Below, piece after piece: positions 40,075 through 49,403 of a stretch of 64,000 bases of DNA. The notes under the pieces are model-generated. The model was given only the letters and a program-made list of their open reading frames with translations. It searched no databases and was not told the origin of the DNA. Numbering within the stretch: position 1 is the stretch's first letter; each line of letters starts with the position of its first letter. This DNA is from UBA6918 sp040754425 (GTDB lineage: Bacteria; Pseudomonadota; Gammaproteobacteria; Burkholderiales; Thiobacillaceae). The stretch lies in NCBI GenBank assembly GCA_040754425.1, contig JBFMCR010000008.1:1-64000 (forward strand), read 5' to 3'. The position numbers and the translations under genes are program-made.

Positions 40075-41012
40075 TTGTCTTTTTCTGGCACCGTATCCCA
40101 GAAATAGCGCAGACTGCTCAGTTTTCTGCGCAAGGCCAGCGGCAGCCATTCGGCATGCACGCCGAGCGCAAACCCGGCATGCCTGGCAACCTCGTAAGGA
40201 ACAAAGCGCAACTTGTCAGCCATAGATCCTGAGCGCATGACCTCGGCAGACTCCCTCCCCAGCCTCGCCAACACCTGCCTGAATGGAATCCCGGTCTCAC
40301 CGGAAAAAATCTGCCTAATCGAATAGCCGCTGTCGAAATTCCTGCGGAAGACGTCGACGATCCCGTATTGATGCGAATGCAGCACGCAGGCATCTGGTTC
40401 ATAGGCGATCGCCTGGCCTGCTGCCATCACCTGGGCCGCCCAGGCCTGATCCTCGCTCATGATGATGTCCTCGCGGAATCTGTGCTGCGCCCAGACGGAA
40501 GCCCGGACTGCGCCGCTCACCGTGGAGAAAAAACAGCGCGCGAGCGTAGGACGCTCGCCTTGGTCCAGCGATTTCGTTTCGGGCTCTGCCGGATAGGTTT
40601 CGCCAAGAAAAAACCTTTCCATGGCATTCGCCTCGGGGCGGGGAATCTGTCTGGCATACACGCCGGCCACATTCGGATTCACAAAGGGACGCAGCAGACT
40701 TTCCAGCCAGCGCCGGCCGATCGGCGTAGCATCCTGCGGAATGTAGACAAGGAACTCTCCCTGCGCCAGTGAGGCCCCGTAATTCCGCGTTCGACCGTGC
40801 CCGAAATCTTCCGGCGGAATCCGGTACAGGCGCACCCCGGCAAACTCCGCAACGACGCGCAGCGTACCGTCCACCGACCCCGAGTCGATCACGATGACTT
40901 CGTATCCGCCCTCCAGCACCTGCTGGTCAAGTGCTTTCAGCAGGGAAAACAGGTATTTTTCTCCATTCTTGGCGAGAATGATCACGGAGGCGAGCATGCG
41001 GCTATCATTCAT
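40071..41012 (-). CDS. Glycosyltransferase family 2
   Basis: A 313-aa GT-A enzyme. It begins with the family strand ASVIILAKNGEKYLFSLLKA, then VIVIDSGSVDGT, and has YIPQDATPIG in the DxD position (QDA) with SEDQAWAAQVMAAG as a probable acceptor-site acid. A rhamnosyltransferase-like activity is plausible. ATGA overlaps link it to the genes on both sides. Confidence 0.82.
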   Translation of the reverse strand: MNDSRMLASVIILAKNGEKYLFSLLKALDQQVLEGGYEVIVIDSGSVDGTLRVVAEFAGVRLYRIPPEDFGHGRTRNYGASLAQGEFLVYIPQDATPIGRRWLESLLRPFVNPNVAGVYARQIPRPEANAMERFFLGETYPAEPETKSLDQGERPTLARCFFSTVSGAVRASVWAQHRFREDIIMSEDQAWAAQVMAAGQAIAYEPDACVLHSHQYGIVDVFRRNFDSGYSIRQIFSGETGIPFRQVLARLGRESAEVMRSGSMADKLRFVPYEVARHAGFALGVHAEWLPLALRRKLSSLRYFWDTVPEKDK

Positions 41013-41797
41013 GCCTGTCGCCTTGATGCAATGTATTTCCGTCGCACATGACGCATCCAGGAATGCAACGAAACCAGTGCAAAAACAGGCCAGCTGACAT
41101 TGCGCTCATTGCGCCAGCGGCGATGCACCTCGCGCTCACCCGCATAACAGGCCTCCAGGTCGGCCGAGAGTCCGCTATGGCCGAATGGTGGTTTGCCGTC
41201 TCCGCAACTGACCAGCTTCTCGTTGAGAAAGGCACATTTGTGCGCACCGGATATTTTCAGCCAGAGCGCATAATCTTCGTACTGCCGCAAATCTTCCGGG
41301 AAGCCACCGCAAGCCAGTGCAACCTCGCGGCGCACCATGACGGTGGGCGTTGCAAACCAGTTCCGGAACAGCATGGCCCACTCACCGATTCTCACCAGAT
41401 GCAGTCCGCCAAACAGGCTGACGATGTTCGATGCGCAGCCGAGCAAGGCAAGCCGCGGATCTGATGCAAACACCGCAAGCTGGCGTTCTGTTTTGTGCGG
41501 CAACCAGATGTCATCATCGTCGAGAAAAGCGATCAGCTCCGCGTTCGCCGCTTTGATGCCGGCATTTCTGGCGGCGGACGGTCCGCGATTTTCCTGGCGG
41601 ATAATCCTTATTTGCCTGTCTGCGTGCCTGCTCGCGAACTGCTCGAGCATTTCCGGCGTACCGTCTGTCGAGCCATCATCGACCACGATGATCTCATCGA
41701 CCGCTCTGGTCTGTTGCAGAACGGAGTCCAACGCGGACATCAGTTGCCCGCAGCGGTTGAATGTAGGAATGACAACGCCAACCCGGTCCTGCGACAT
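41009..41797 (-). CDS. Glycosyltransferase family 2
   Basis: A 262-aa GT-A enzyme with VGVVIPTFNRCGQLMSALDS at the N-terminus, VVDDGSTDGT and the DxD motif in AFLDDDDIW. A GGAGGAACGCC ribosome site precedes the ATG at 41797. It overlaps the downstream GT2 gene by ATGA. Donor and acceptor sugars are unknown. Confidence 0.85.
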   Translation of the reverse strand: MSQDRVGVVIPTFNRCGQLMSALDSVLQQTRAVDEIIVVDDGSTDGTPEMLEQFASRHADRQIRIIRQENRGPSAARNAGIKAANAELIAFLDDDDIWLPHKTERQLAVFASDPRLALLGCASNIVSLFGGLHLVRIGEWAMLFRNWFATPTVMVRREVALACGGFPEDLRQYEDYALWLKISGAHKCAFLNEKLVSCGDGKPPFGHSGLSADLEACYAGEREVHRRWRNERNVSWPVFALVSLHSWMRHVRRKYIASRRQA

Positions 41798-41808
41798 GGC
41801 GTTCCTCC

Positions 41809-43068
41809 TCAACCCTGGCCGGCTGCCGACCGGTAGATCGACAGATATTGCGGCACTACAACTTCCGGCGCCCACAGACGCAAAGCTCGCTCTCTGGCAG
41901 CGACTGCGAGTCTTTCATGGCGTGCCGAATCCTCCAGTACCCACCGGATTCCCCTGGCCAAATCCCGGGTCGAATACGGCTCTGCCAGATAGCCGCTTAC
42001 TTCATGCTGCACGGCATCGGGCAGGCCGGTCACATTGAAAGCCACCACCGGGGTACCGCATGCCTGCGATTCGGTTGCCGTCTGGGGAAGGTTCTCCTGG
42101 CGCGACGGAACCACCGTCACGTCGGCTGCGCCATACAAGGAGGCCAGAACCGCATCTTCATGAACCACTCCCATCCAGCGCACAGGAAAGGGCTGGCGAA
42201 CGGCGTTTTTTGGCGCATCCTGTCCGAACACCACGCACAACACATCCGGCATGTTGCCATCCCGCGCCAATAGCTCGAGCGCTTCCTGCAGCAGATCGTA
42301 GCCCTTGCGGGGATCACTGCCGCCGCCCGCCGCCCCGAACAGGATGATTGCCTTGTCCTGCGGCAGGCCAAGGGCATGGCGCGCAGCATTCCTTTCTGCC
42401 GGCTTGAAAACGCCGATATCCAGAGGGTTGGGAACGACCGAGATGGGCCAGTTCCGCAATAGCGCGCTGTCGCGCGCGCAATTAGCCAACCAGCGGCTGG
42501 GCGCGACGACATGCATAGGCCGTGTCCAGGATCTTTTCTTGCGCAGCCAGACCAGCCGTCCAATATCCAGGCCGCCCTCACCCGCCCGTCGGTTGCCCCT
42601 GTCATAACCATGGCGCCAGCGTGCTGCCATGTCATCGGATGCATAATGTTCGGTGCCGCAGAATGGCCACATGTCGTGCAAGGTCCACACCATCGGTTTG
42701 CGTATCCGCCCGATATCCTCGATGGAAAGCGTTTCATCGCCCACCCAGTGCAGGTTAATCACGTCCGCATCCGTGGCGTCGACCTCTTCGGCCCATGCAG
42801 AAGGCAGCCAATTGCCCGAGCGCCAGCTCGCGTTTGTGCTTCTTTGCAAGCGACCGAGAATACTGCCGAGGTGCGGGCGCAAGGCATTGCCTGCTCTGCC
42901 GAGACGGCCTGAAGCACCTTGCACCGCGGTGTCATCCGACTTCCTGCTGCGCACCCTCATCTGCGACGCGACCCCATAATCCGACAGGAACCGATGCAGG
43001 CGATAGGCAGCACGGGCTGCGCCACCGCCGATGTCCGAATAGCTGATGATTTGCACTTTCAAGGCCAT
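41809..43068 (-). CDS. Glycosyltransferase family 4
   Basis: A 419-aa GT-B enzyme. The N-terminal domain starts LKVQIISYSDIGGGAARAAY and contains NLHWVGDE; the C-terminal Glycos_transf_1 domain has the E-x7-E motif region in VVPSRQENLPQTATESQACG. Similar WcaC-type enzymes act in colanic acid and O-antigen assembly. It lies 11 bp upstream of the GT2 gene on the same strand. Confidence 0.85.
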   Translation of the reverse strand: MALKVQIISYSDIGGGAARAAYRLHRFLSDYGVASQMRVRSRKSDDTAVQGASGRLGRAGNALRPHLGSILGRLQRSTNASWRSGNWLPSAWAEEVDATDADVINLHWVGDETLSIEDIGRIRKPMVWTLHDMWPFCGTEHYASDDMAARWRHGYDRGNRRAGEGGLDIGRLVWLRKKRSWTRPMHVVAPSRWLANCARDSALLRNWPISVVPNPLDIGVFKPAERNAARHALGLPQDKAIILFGAAGGGSDPRKGYDLLQEALELLARDGNMPDVLCVVFGQDAPKNAVRQPFPVRWMGVVHEDAVLASLYGAADVTVVPSRQENLPQTATESQACGTPVVAFNVTGLPDAVQHEVSGYLAEPYSTRDLARGIRWVLEDSARHERLAVAARERALRLWAPEVVVPQYLSIYRSAAGQG

Positions 43069-43126
43069 GCCACCTCAAAACCCGCCCGAATTGGCGGCCT
43101 TGCCATGCTGTCGGTTTGGAGACGAT

Positions 43127-44039
43127 TCATGCTGATTTTTGATAGATGGCAACGATCGTATGGCCATTAAGATGGGCGACATTGCAGGGTAGGAGCCGCG
43201 CCATAAGAGAAGACACTTTCGAAACCAGCATTCCCGCAAAAGTGCAATCCTGCAAGCGCCGCGGCATCCTCAGCAGTTTTCTCAATCTGGATTCCCATAT
43301 CGTCTTGCGTGCCCATGGCAGGTGATAGCTGGCTATCGGCTCGAATTCAACGGCCAGCACCTTCATCCCAAACATAGGCGCCAGATTCCGCAGCGTCGAC
43401 TCCGGCCAATGGGTAACGTGATGTGGTGGCATGTTGAGCGTGTTGTTGAGGGCGGCACCAGCGAAACCATCCTGTGCGGGGACAGCCAGCACAAGCAAGC
43501 CGCCGGGATGCAGGCATTCCAGGCTGCTGCGAATGAAACTTGCCGGGGTCGCGACATGCTCAAGAACCTGAAAGGACACCACGGCGTCGTATTTCCTGCC
43601 GGACCGGGCATGTTCCTCAATCGACTGCTTGAGCAAATTTATCCCTTCGCGCCCGGCCTTCTCTATGGCCCGGTCATTGAACTAGACCGGTATAAAGCCC
43701 CGGTTCGAGCTGCCGCGAAAAGCCTGCGGTACCCGCCCCGACTTCCAGCACCTCGCCACCTTTGAGCAAGTATTTGCGCGCAATGCCGTATTCCGGCTTG
43801 TCTGCCAGGTAATACCAGTCAAACGCCTGCAGTCTTTCGTACAACAACTCGTCCCCGCTTTGCAACGGGTCGAAAAACATCAGTCCGCATTGCCCACACC
43901 GGCAATATGCCAGCAGTTCGGACATCAACAAGCCATCCAGTCCGGCTAGCTTTTTGTAAGCGCGGTTGATGCAGTCGACATCAAGCTCTTCCTGAAGCTC
44001 GGTCACATGACTCCCGCACAGCGGACACGGAATCGTCAC
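43127..44039 (-). pseudogene. SAM-dependent methyltransferase split by a frameshift
   Basis: The first frame (44039 down to 43674) encodes a zinc-ribbon start CPLCGS, a CRCGQCGLMFFDP motif and the SAM-binding VLEVGAGTAGFSRQL, then stops at YTGLVQ. The second frame takes over at about 43675 with FNDRAIEKAGREG and continues LLKQSIEEH, VVSFQVLEHVATPASF to 43127. Together they make one class I methyltransferase of about 300 aa. A net +1 (or -2) shift near 43676 separates them. It may be inactive, phase-variable or a sequencing error. Confidence 0.75.
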
Positions 44040-44061
44040 GGCCTTGCCCCGATGACCAGAG

Positions 44062-44988
44062 TCAACAAAATTTTTTCCACCATTGCATCGCCTTGTTGGC
44101 CAACAGATAGGCCGCCTTCAAATGGATCGGCATGGTAAATGTTCTTACATAGCGGGCCGCAACATCAGGGTCAACCGATACTTCTTCTGGCCATGCATAA
44201 TTCTGTCCGGACCTGGCAGTCGGCCCGTTGATATCCTCGATGAATATTCCGCAATGCTCGCCAGTGCCGTCGAGCCCGATATTTCTGGTCAGGGACGGAT
44301 AGGGGTAGAGCGTCAGTTCACCGCTGACAGCCTGATGGAAACAACAGCGGATATCGAGTGCGTTGGTTAGCCCCCGCGATTCGTTGACGATCATCTGCAT
44401 GACATCAGGCCCCATCTGCTTCTGGATGCGCGACATCGCCTGCGGATTTGACTGCAGCATATTCAAGTCGTCAGCGCTTATTGCCCTTATTTTCTCAAAG
44501 CGGTCGCGCCAGATACCCAATCCCCACGGGCTGAATCGCGGCATGAAAAAGACCCTGCCTTCGGCCATGGGCGTCCCGCCCCTGAATTTTGGGCACCATC
44601 CCGTCACGCTGAACACCCTGCGATCATTCTCGTAACGATTTAGCGCCTGGTTCATGAACTCAAGGAAGCCGGGTTCGGCAACCACGTCCTCTTCCAGAAA
44701 GATGATTTTTCCGTAGCGGTCGAGCACCTCCTTCATTCCGCCGCGGTTGTTCTTTACGCGATCATTTTCGGTGCGTCCCAGTATGGTCACATCCCCAAAC
44801 CCGCCGACGCCATTCAAATAGCGCCTGACCTCAGCCACCTTTTCCTCATCCCCCTTCCGTGGCGCATCCGAGAAGAAGAATATCTGGCTTTCCCTCGCCA
44901 GGGGGTTTCTTTGCAAGGCCTCAACCGTCCGTTGCAAATGCCAGACCCTGCCATACGTGCTGACAGCTATTGGCGCCAAATCAGCCAA
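44062..44988 (-). CDS. Glycosyltransferase, GNT-I/GT2-like
   Basis: A 308-aa protein with a GT-A fold. IAVSTYGRVWHLQRTVEAL, FFFSDAPRKGDEE and the acidic FLEEDVVAEPGFLEFMNQAL resemble GlcNAc transferase I-like enzymes, where EED is the metal-binding motif. The start is probably a TTG at 44988 with AGGAG seven bases upstream; it overlaps the flippase gene by eight bases. A TTG at 45030 is possible but has no ribosome site. Confidence 0.7.
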   Translation of the reverse strand: MADLAPIAVSTYGRVWHLQRTVEALQRNPLARESQIFFFSDAPRKGDEEKVAEVRRYLNGVGGFGDVTILGRTENDRVKNNRGGMKEVLDRYGKIIFLEEDVVAEPGFLEFMNQALNRYENDRRVFSVTGWCPKFRGGTPMAEGRVFFMPRFSPWGLGIWRDRFEKIRAISADDLNMLQSNPQAMSRIQKQMGPDVMQMIVNESRGLTNALDIRCCFHQAVSGELTLYPYPSLTRNIGLDGTGEHCGIFIEDINGPTARSGQNYAWPEEVSVDPDVAARYVRTFTMPIHLKAAYLLANKAMQWWKKFC

Positions 44989-46279
44989 GCCGGGGCTCCT
45001 GCCTCTTGCCGAAAAGATATCGGGGATCAATGCTGCGCATCATGTCCAAGTTAGATTGTCGCAAGGATGCAAACATCAAGGGAACCAGCCAGGACCCGGC
45101 AGCCACGCTGACCAAGCTGGCGATGGCGGCCCCGTTGATCCCGTATTCCGGGATCCAGATATAATTCAGCGCCACATTCAGCGGCACAATAAGTAGGTTG
45201 TTGAACAGGCGAAAGATTTGCAGGTTCTCCGATACCAGCCAGATTCCCCTGGCGATCGACTGTGCAATGAACATGCCCGTCCAGACAATGAATACCAAGG
45301 GCCCATAGGCACCAGCATAGGCCTCTCCAAACAACAACCGCACGAACTGCTCGCCCAGCAATATTGCCACAACCCCCGCAGCCACGCCGCCCCAGAACAT
45401 CACGCTGTAGAGCCGCATAAGATGAAAATGATAGCTTGCCTTGTCATGCTCGCGTAGCCGAACGAAATACGGCATGACTGTCTGGACGACCAGACCGGGG
45501 ACGAACAGCCAGGCTTCCGAAATGCCGACGGCCGCGCTGTAGAGCCCGACCTGGGCCTCGCCCAGCATCTGGCCGATCATCACCTGGTCGATACGCGTGT
45601 GGATGACAATGAGCAAGGCGCTGGCAGCCAGCGGCCAACCGTCTTTCAGCAACTGTATGCTGGCACCGCCCCGCCAGCCCCAGCCGGCCTTGCCGCCTTC
45701 CCGACGATGGTAAGCCCATGCCATCAGCCCGGCACCAAGAACTATTTCCATCGTGCCGGCCAGCGCGAACCAGACGACGGGAAAGCCACCGAGGATCAGT
45801 CCCACCTTGGCAAGGCTGACAGCGAGAAATGCGACTGCCCGCGCTTGCACGACATATTTTGACAGCACTCTGGCCTGGTAAAAAACATCTATGGCATCGG
45901 CGGCATTGAACAGTATGCCAACGGCCGAAATCGCCACCAGCAGCAGGAACAACGGATCATCAGGCTGCGCTAACCAGGCTGCAGGCAAGGCCAGAGCCGC
46001 AGCAGCCAGGCTCGCCCACAGCTTGAGGCGCAGTACGCTGCCGAGAATTTCCTTCTCTCTTTCCGGATGCTTGGCCAACTCCCGAATCACCACCGGATCC
46101 ATGCTCAGCTTCCCAAGCATTCCGAACAGAGCAACAAAAGAAAGGGCGAAGCTCAGCAGACCGTAGCCGCCCGGACCGAGATAACGCGCCACCCAAATGC
46201 CGATAGCCAGACTGACGGCGATGCGCAAAATTCGCTCGGCCATCAGCCAGTTCAAATTCCCCAACAGCTGTTTTCTCAT
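44981..46279 (-). CDS. Polysaccharide flippase (Wzx/RfbX-like)
   Basis: A 432-aa membrane protein with about 12 helices and the MOP-superfamily layout, starting LNWLMAERILRIAVSLAIGI and containing LGPGGYGLLSFALSF. It would flip lipid-linked repeat units across the inner membrane. An ABC exporter in the same locus offers a second export route. A 172-bp gap upstream separates it from the next GT2 gene and contains nothing I recognise. Confidence 0.85.
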   Translation of the reverse strand: MRKQLLGNLNWLMAERILRIAVSLAIGIWVARYLGPGGYGLLSFALSFVALFGMLGKLSMDPVVIRELAKHPEREKEILGSVLRLKLWASLAAAALALPAAWLAQPDDPLFLLLVAISAVGILFNAADAIDVFYQARVLSKYVVQARAVAFLAVSLAKVGLILGGFPVVWFALAGTMEIVLGAGLMAWAYHRREGGKAGWGWRGGASIQLLKDGWPLAASALLIVIHTRIDQVMIGQMLGEAQVGLYSAAVGISEAWLFVPGLVVQTVMPYFVRLREHDKASYHFHLMRLYSVMFWGGVAAGVVAILLGEQFVRLLFGEAYAGAYGPLVFIVWTGMFIAQSIARGIWLVSENLQIFRLFNNLLIVPLNVALNYIWIPEYGINGAAIASLVSVAAGSWLVPLMFASLRQSNLDMMRSIDPRYLFGKRQEPRLG

Positions 46280-46451
46280 GGGCCGTGGCGGTCGCTTGCA
46301 AAACTTCCGGGCATTGTGCTGCCGGCTACTGCCGATTGCTCATGCGATGCGCAAAGTGGGGCGCGACGACATTCTTTGCAACCAACAGCCGCCCTGCCAT
46401 GAAGGCTCGGCCGGAAAGATATGGAACGCGCTCTGGCATCCGGTGCCATGG

Positions 46452-47300
46452 CTAGCGTATCGTCCATCGCCGGCTTTGCCCCAAAAGCAAGCGGATGGAA
46501 TCCGCCAGCTGATGCGCCGTTTTCTGCGGCAGCAAATTGAGCAGCGAGATCACGGCAAGCCGCAGCGTCTCGTGCAGTCTGGCCGACAACGGCGGCGTCA
46601 GCCCCAGATCGCGATCGATGGCGGCGATTTCGCGGCTTACCTGCCTCGCGGTACTGAGCCGTAGCGAGATGCCCCCCGTGGGTGAACGAGTGATATCAAT
46701 GGGAATAAATGTCGGTACCTGTTTCCGAATGGCACGCAGCAGAAAATGCGAATCCGAGGCAATGGAAAATCGCAAGTCGAAAGGTTGTTCGTCCACAAAA
46801 AGTTTTTTACTCTGAAAAGTCGCCCCGTGCGGTGGCAAGGCTGGTCGACCGATGTCCCACTTGCCCTGCATCTGCGCCCAGGGCACACCTATGGTTTCGA
46901 GCGGTATACGTGCTTTGGGGCTCAACAGAATTTGACGCCCGTAAACAATCGTGGCATCAGGGCTGACGCTCTCTAGCTGCCTGATGCATTCAGCCAGGGT
47001 GTGCGGTGCAGCCAATTCATCGCCCGCCCCAAAAAAAATTACCCATTCTCCGCGCACCATTTTGCAAGCCTTGTTCCAGGCATCGTAGATGCCTCGATCA
47101 GGCTCGCTGATCCAGCGCGTAACCACATCCGCGTTCTCGCGCAACAGCGCCTGGGTGCCGTCGTTGGAATTTCCGTCCACCACGATCCATTCGAAATCGC
47201 GGCAAGTCTGCCCGCGCAGCGAGCGGATGGTATACGGCAGGAGCGCTGCCGCATTGAGGGTGGCGGTGATTATGGAAACCCTGGGGGAAGTCTCCTTCAC
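46452..47300 (-). CDS. Glycosyltransferase family 2
   Basis: A 282-aa GT-A enzyme of the WcaA/colanic acid type: SIITATLNAAALLPYTIRSL, WIVVDGNSNDGT, SEPDRGIYDAWNKA and FFGAGDELA. It overlaps the upstream gene by four bases (47297-47300). Base composition is slightly lower in G+C than the core genes, in keeping with a surface-glycan locus. Confidence 0.85.
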   Translation of the reverse strand: MKETSPRVSIITATLNAAALLPYTIRSLRGQTCRDFEWIVVDGNSNDGTQALLRENADVVTRWISEPDRGIYDAWNKACKMVRGEWVIFFGAGDELAAPHTLAECIRQLESVSPDATIVYGRQILLSPKARIPLETIGVPWAQMQGKWDIGRPALPPHGATFQSKKLFVDEQPFDLRFSIASDSHFLLRAIRKQVPTFIPIDITRSPTGGISLRLSTARQVSREIAAIDRDLGLTPPLSARLHETLRLAVISLLNLLPQKTAHQLADSIRLLLGQSRRWTIR

Positions 47301-48481
47301 TCGATCCGCTCCTCGCGCAGCATGTTGAACAGGAAGGAGGCGAATATCGCATTCACCCCCAGCAGCATGATGGTGGTGGCCACGAATGCGAGATGCACCG
47401 TGCCCGCCATGTCACCGAAGCTGCTGGCCAGCCATCTGGCCAGCAGCCAGCCATCGACCGCCAGGCCTATAGCCGCCAGCGCGCCGCCGATGATTAGCCC
47501 GCGCTCCAGGGTAAACCAGGACAACAGCCGGCCGAACGCGGAGCTTTCCCGGATCGGCTTGCGCCCGGCGTTGATCAGGCGCGCCAGCAGGGCGAAGCCG
47601 ATGATGTTCGCGCCCAGCAGCGTGAACAGGCTGGCCAGCGCAAGGAAATGGATGCCCAGCCTGAAGCCGCCGAGCTGCGCCGGACCCGATGCCAACAATG
47701 CCATGCCCGCCATACCAAGAACCGACAGGAATACCCCAGGGATGAGATAAAGCCAGTCCGGCGCGTAGGTCAGAATGAAGCGCAGGTGGCGCCAGCCGTC
47801 GCGAAAGGAGCGCAGGTGCGGCGGTCGGTCGCGCTTATCGGGATAGAGCCGGGTCGGAATCTCGGTGATGCGCAGGCCGGCGTGGGCAGCGCTGACGACC
47901 ATTTCGGTAGCGAATTCCATGCCGTCTGTGCGCACGTTCATGCGCTCTATGGCTTCGCGGGTAAAGGCGCGCATGCCGCAATGGAAGTCGCTGATTGGAA
48001 TTTTGTACATCACGCGCGCCAGGGCGGACAACACCGGGTTGCCCAGGTAACGGTGCAGTGGCGGCATGGCGCCCGGCTCGATGCCGCCCTTGAAACGGTT
48101 GCCCATGACGAAGTCGTAACCCTCCTCGATCTTGCGCACGTAGTCGCCGAGCGCGGCCCAGTCGTAGGAGTCGTCGGCATCGGCCATGACCACGATGCGC
48201 CCGCGCGCCGCAGAGATGCCCGCCAGCAGGGCGGCGCCATAGCCCCTGCGCGGCTCGTGCACGACGCGCGCGCCGAGCGACTCGGCGATTTCCACCGAGC
48301 GGTCGCTCGATCCGTTGTCCGCCACCACCACTTCGCCCTCGACGTTCAGTTCGGCGAACGCCCGTTGCGCCTTCTCGATGCACAGCCCCAGTGTCTTTTC
48401 CTCGTTGAGGCAGGGCATGACCGCGGTGACGCTTACCTCCGTCTCCTGCAGCGGTTCGATTCGGGTCGCGGACGCATTCAT
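47297..48481 (-). CDS. DPM1-like family 2 glycosyltransferase with membrane domain
   Basis: A 394-aa protein with an N-terminal GT2 domain (VTAVMPCLNEEKTLGLCIEK, VVADNGSSDRSV, the DxD motif in VMADADDSYDW) and four C-terminal membrane helices. This is the polyprenyl-phosphate hexose synthase type (dolichol-phosphate mannosyltransferase-like), which makes donors for GT-C enzymes such as the membrane proteins in this locus. The start at 48481 has GAGGGA five bases upstream; 48493 is an alternative overlapping the ABC gene. Confidence 0.82.
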   Translation of the reverse strand: MNASATRIEPLQETEVSVTAVMPCLNEEKTLGLCIEKAQRAFAELNVEGEVVVADNGSSDRSVEIAESLGARVVHEPRRGYGAALLAGISAARGRIVVMADADDSYDWAALGDYVRKIEEGYDFVMGNRFKGGIEPGAMPPLHRYLGNPVLSALARVMYKIPISDFHCGMRAFTREAIERMNVRTDGMEFATEMVVSAAHAGLRITEIPTRLYPDKRDRPPHLRSFRDGWRHLRFILTYAPDWLYLIPGVFLSVLGMAGMALLASGPAQLGGFRLGIHFLALASLFTLLGANIIGFALLARLINAGRKPIRESSAFGRLLSWFTLERGLIIGGALAAIGLAVDGWLLARWLASSFGDMAGTVHLAFVATTIMLLGVNAIFASFLFNMLREERIE

Positions 48482-48489
48482 GCCATCCC

Positions 48490-49401
48490 TCATTGCCCCG
48501 GCTGCAGCCCTGCGATGTAGGTCATGAACACTTCTTCCAGCGAAACTCCCTGCGGCTGGACTTCCAGCACTTCATGGCCGGCCTGCCTGGCCATGTCCAG
48601 CACCGGCCAGAGGTTCTCCCGCGCGACGGTTCTCGACCACCTGTTCCCGCCTTCCGGGGTGAACCCCTCGACGGCGGTTTCACCCCGGGTCCTGACCAGA
48701 ACGCTCAGTCTGGCAGCGTTGCCGAGCAGTTCCTCGGGCGAGCTGACGATGCGCAGCACCCCCTTGTGGATGATGCCGAAGCGGTCGCCCAGGCGCTCGA
48801 CGTCGTGCAGGATGTGCGAGCTGAAGAAAACCGTGCCGCCCTGCGCCTTGTATTCCTGCAGGACTTCGACGACCAGCTTGCGCCCCACCGGGTCGAGGCC
48901 GGAAAGCGGCTCGTCCAGCACCAGCAGGCGCGGGCTGCAGGCCATGGCGTGGGCGAGCGCGGTGCGCTGCGTCATGCCCTTGGAGAAGGTGCGCACGCGC
49001 TTCTTGGCGACGTGGGCGACGTCGAACCGCTCCAGCCATTTCATGCAATGCTGCCTGAGCCCGTGCGCCGCGACGCCGTGCATGCGCGCGCCCGACATGA
49101 GAAATTCGAGCGGAGTCAGGTAGTCGTACAGGTAGAGGTTTTCCGGCACGTAGGCGATGCGCCTGCGCGCCGACGCGCTGCCGGCGTCGATGCCGAATAT
49201 TTCCGCACGCCCCCCATCCGGCCGGTTGAGCCCCATGATCACCTTGATGGTGCTGGTCTTGCCTGCGCCGTTGGGGCCGACGAATCCGAATGCCTCGCCC
49301 TCGTCGACCGTCAGGGAAACGTTCTTCACCGCCTCGACGACGCGCAGGCGCTTGTCGCGGTATCGCTTGGTCAGGGAGTCGAGCAGTATTGCAGCAGCCA
49401 T
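48490..49401 (-). CDS. ABC-2 exporter ATP-binding protein
   Basis: A 303-aa ATPase with Walker A GPNGAGKT (about 42-49), the signature TFSKGMTQRTALAHAM and Walker B LLVLDEPLSGLD. About 80 extra C-terminal residues form a separate domain. The sequence is of the CcmA/NatA type that pairs with ABC-2 permeases. The permease is two genes upstream on the same strand. It may export a glycan or another component linked to the adjacent pilins. Confidence 0.88.
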   Translation of the reverse strand: MAAAILLDSLTKRYRDKRLRVVEAVKNVSLTVDEGEAFGFVGPNGAGKTSTIKVIMGLNRPDGGRAEIFGIDAGSASARRRIAYVPENLYLYDYLTPLEFLMSGARMHGVAAHGLRQHCMKWLERFDVAHVAKKRVRTFSKGMTQRTALAHAMACSPRLLVLDEPLSGLDPVGRKLVVEVLQEYKAQGGTVFFSSHILHDVERLGDRFGIIHKGVLRIVSSPEELLGNAARLSVLVRTRGETAVEGFTPEGGNRWSRTVARENLWPVLDMARQAGHEVLEVQPQGVSLEEVFMTYIAGLQPGQ

Positions 49402-49403
49402 GT

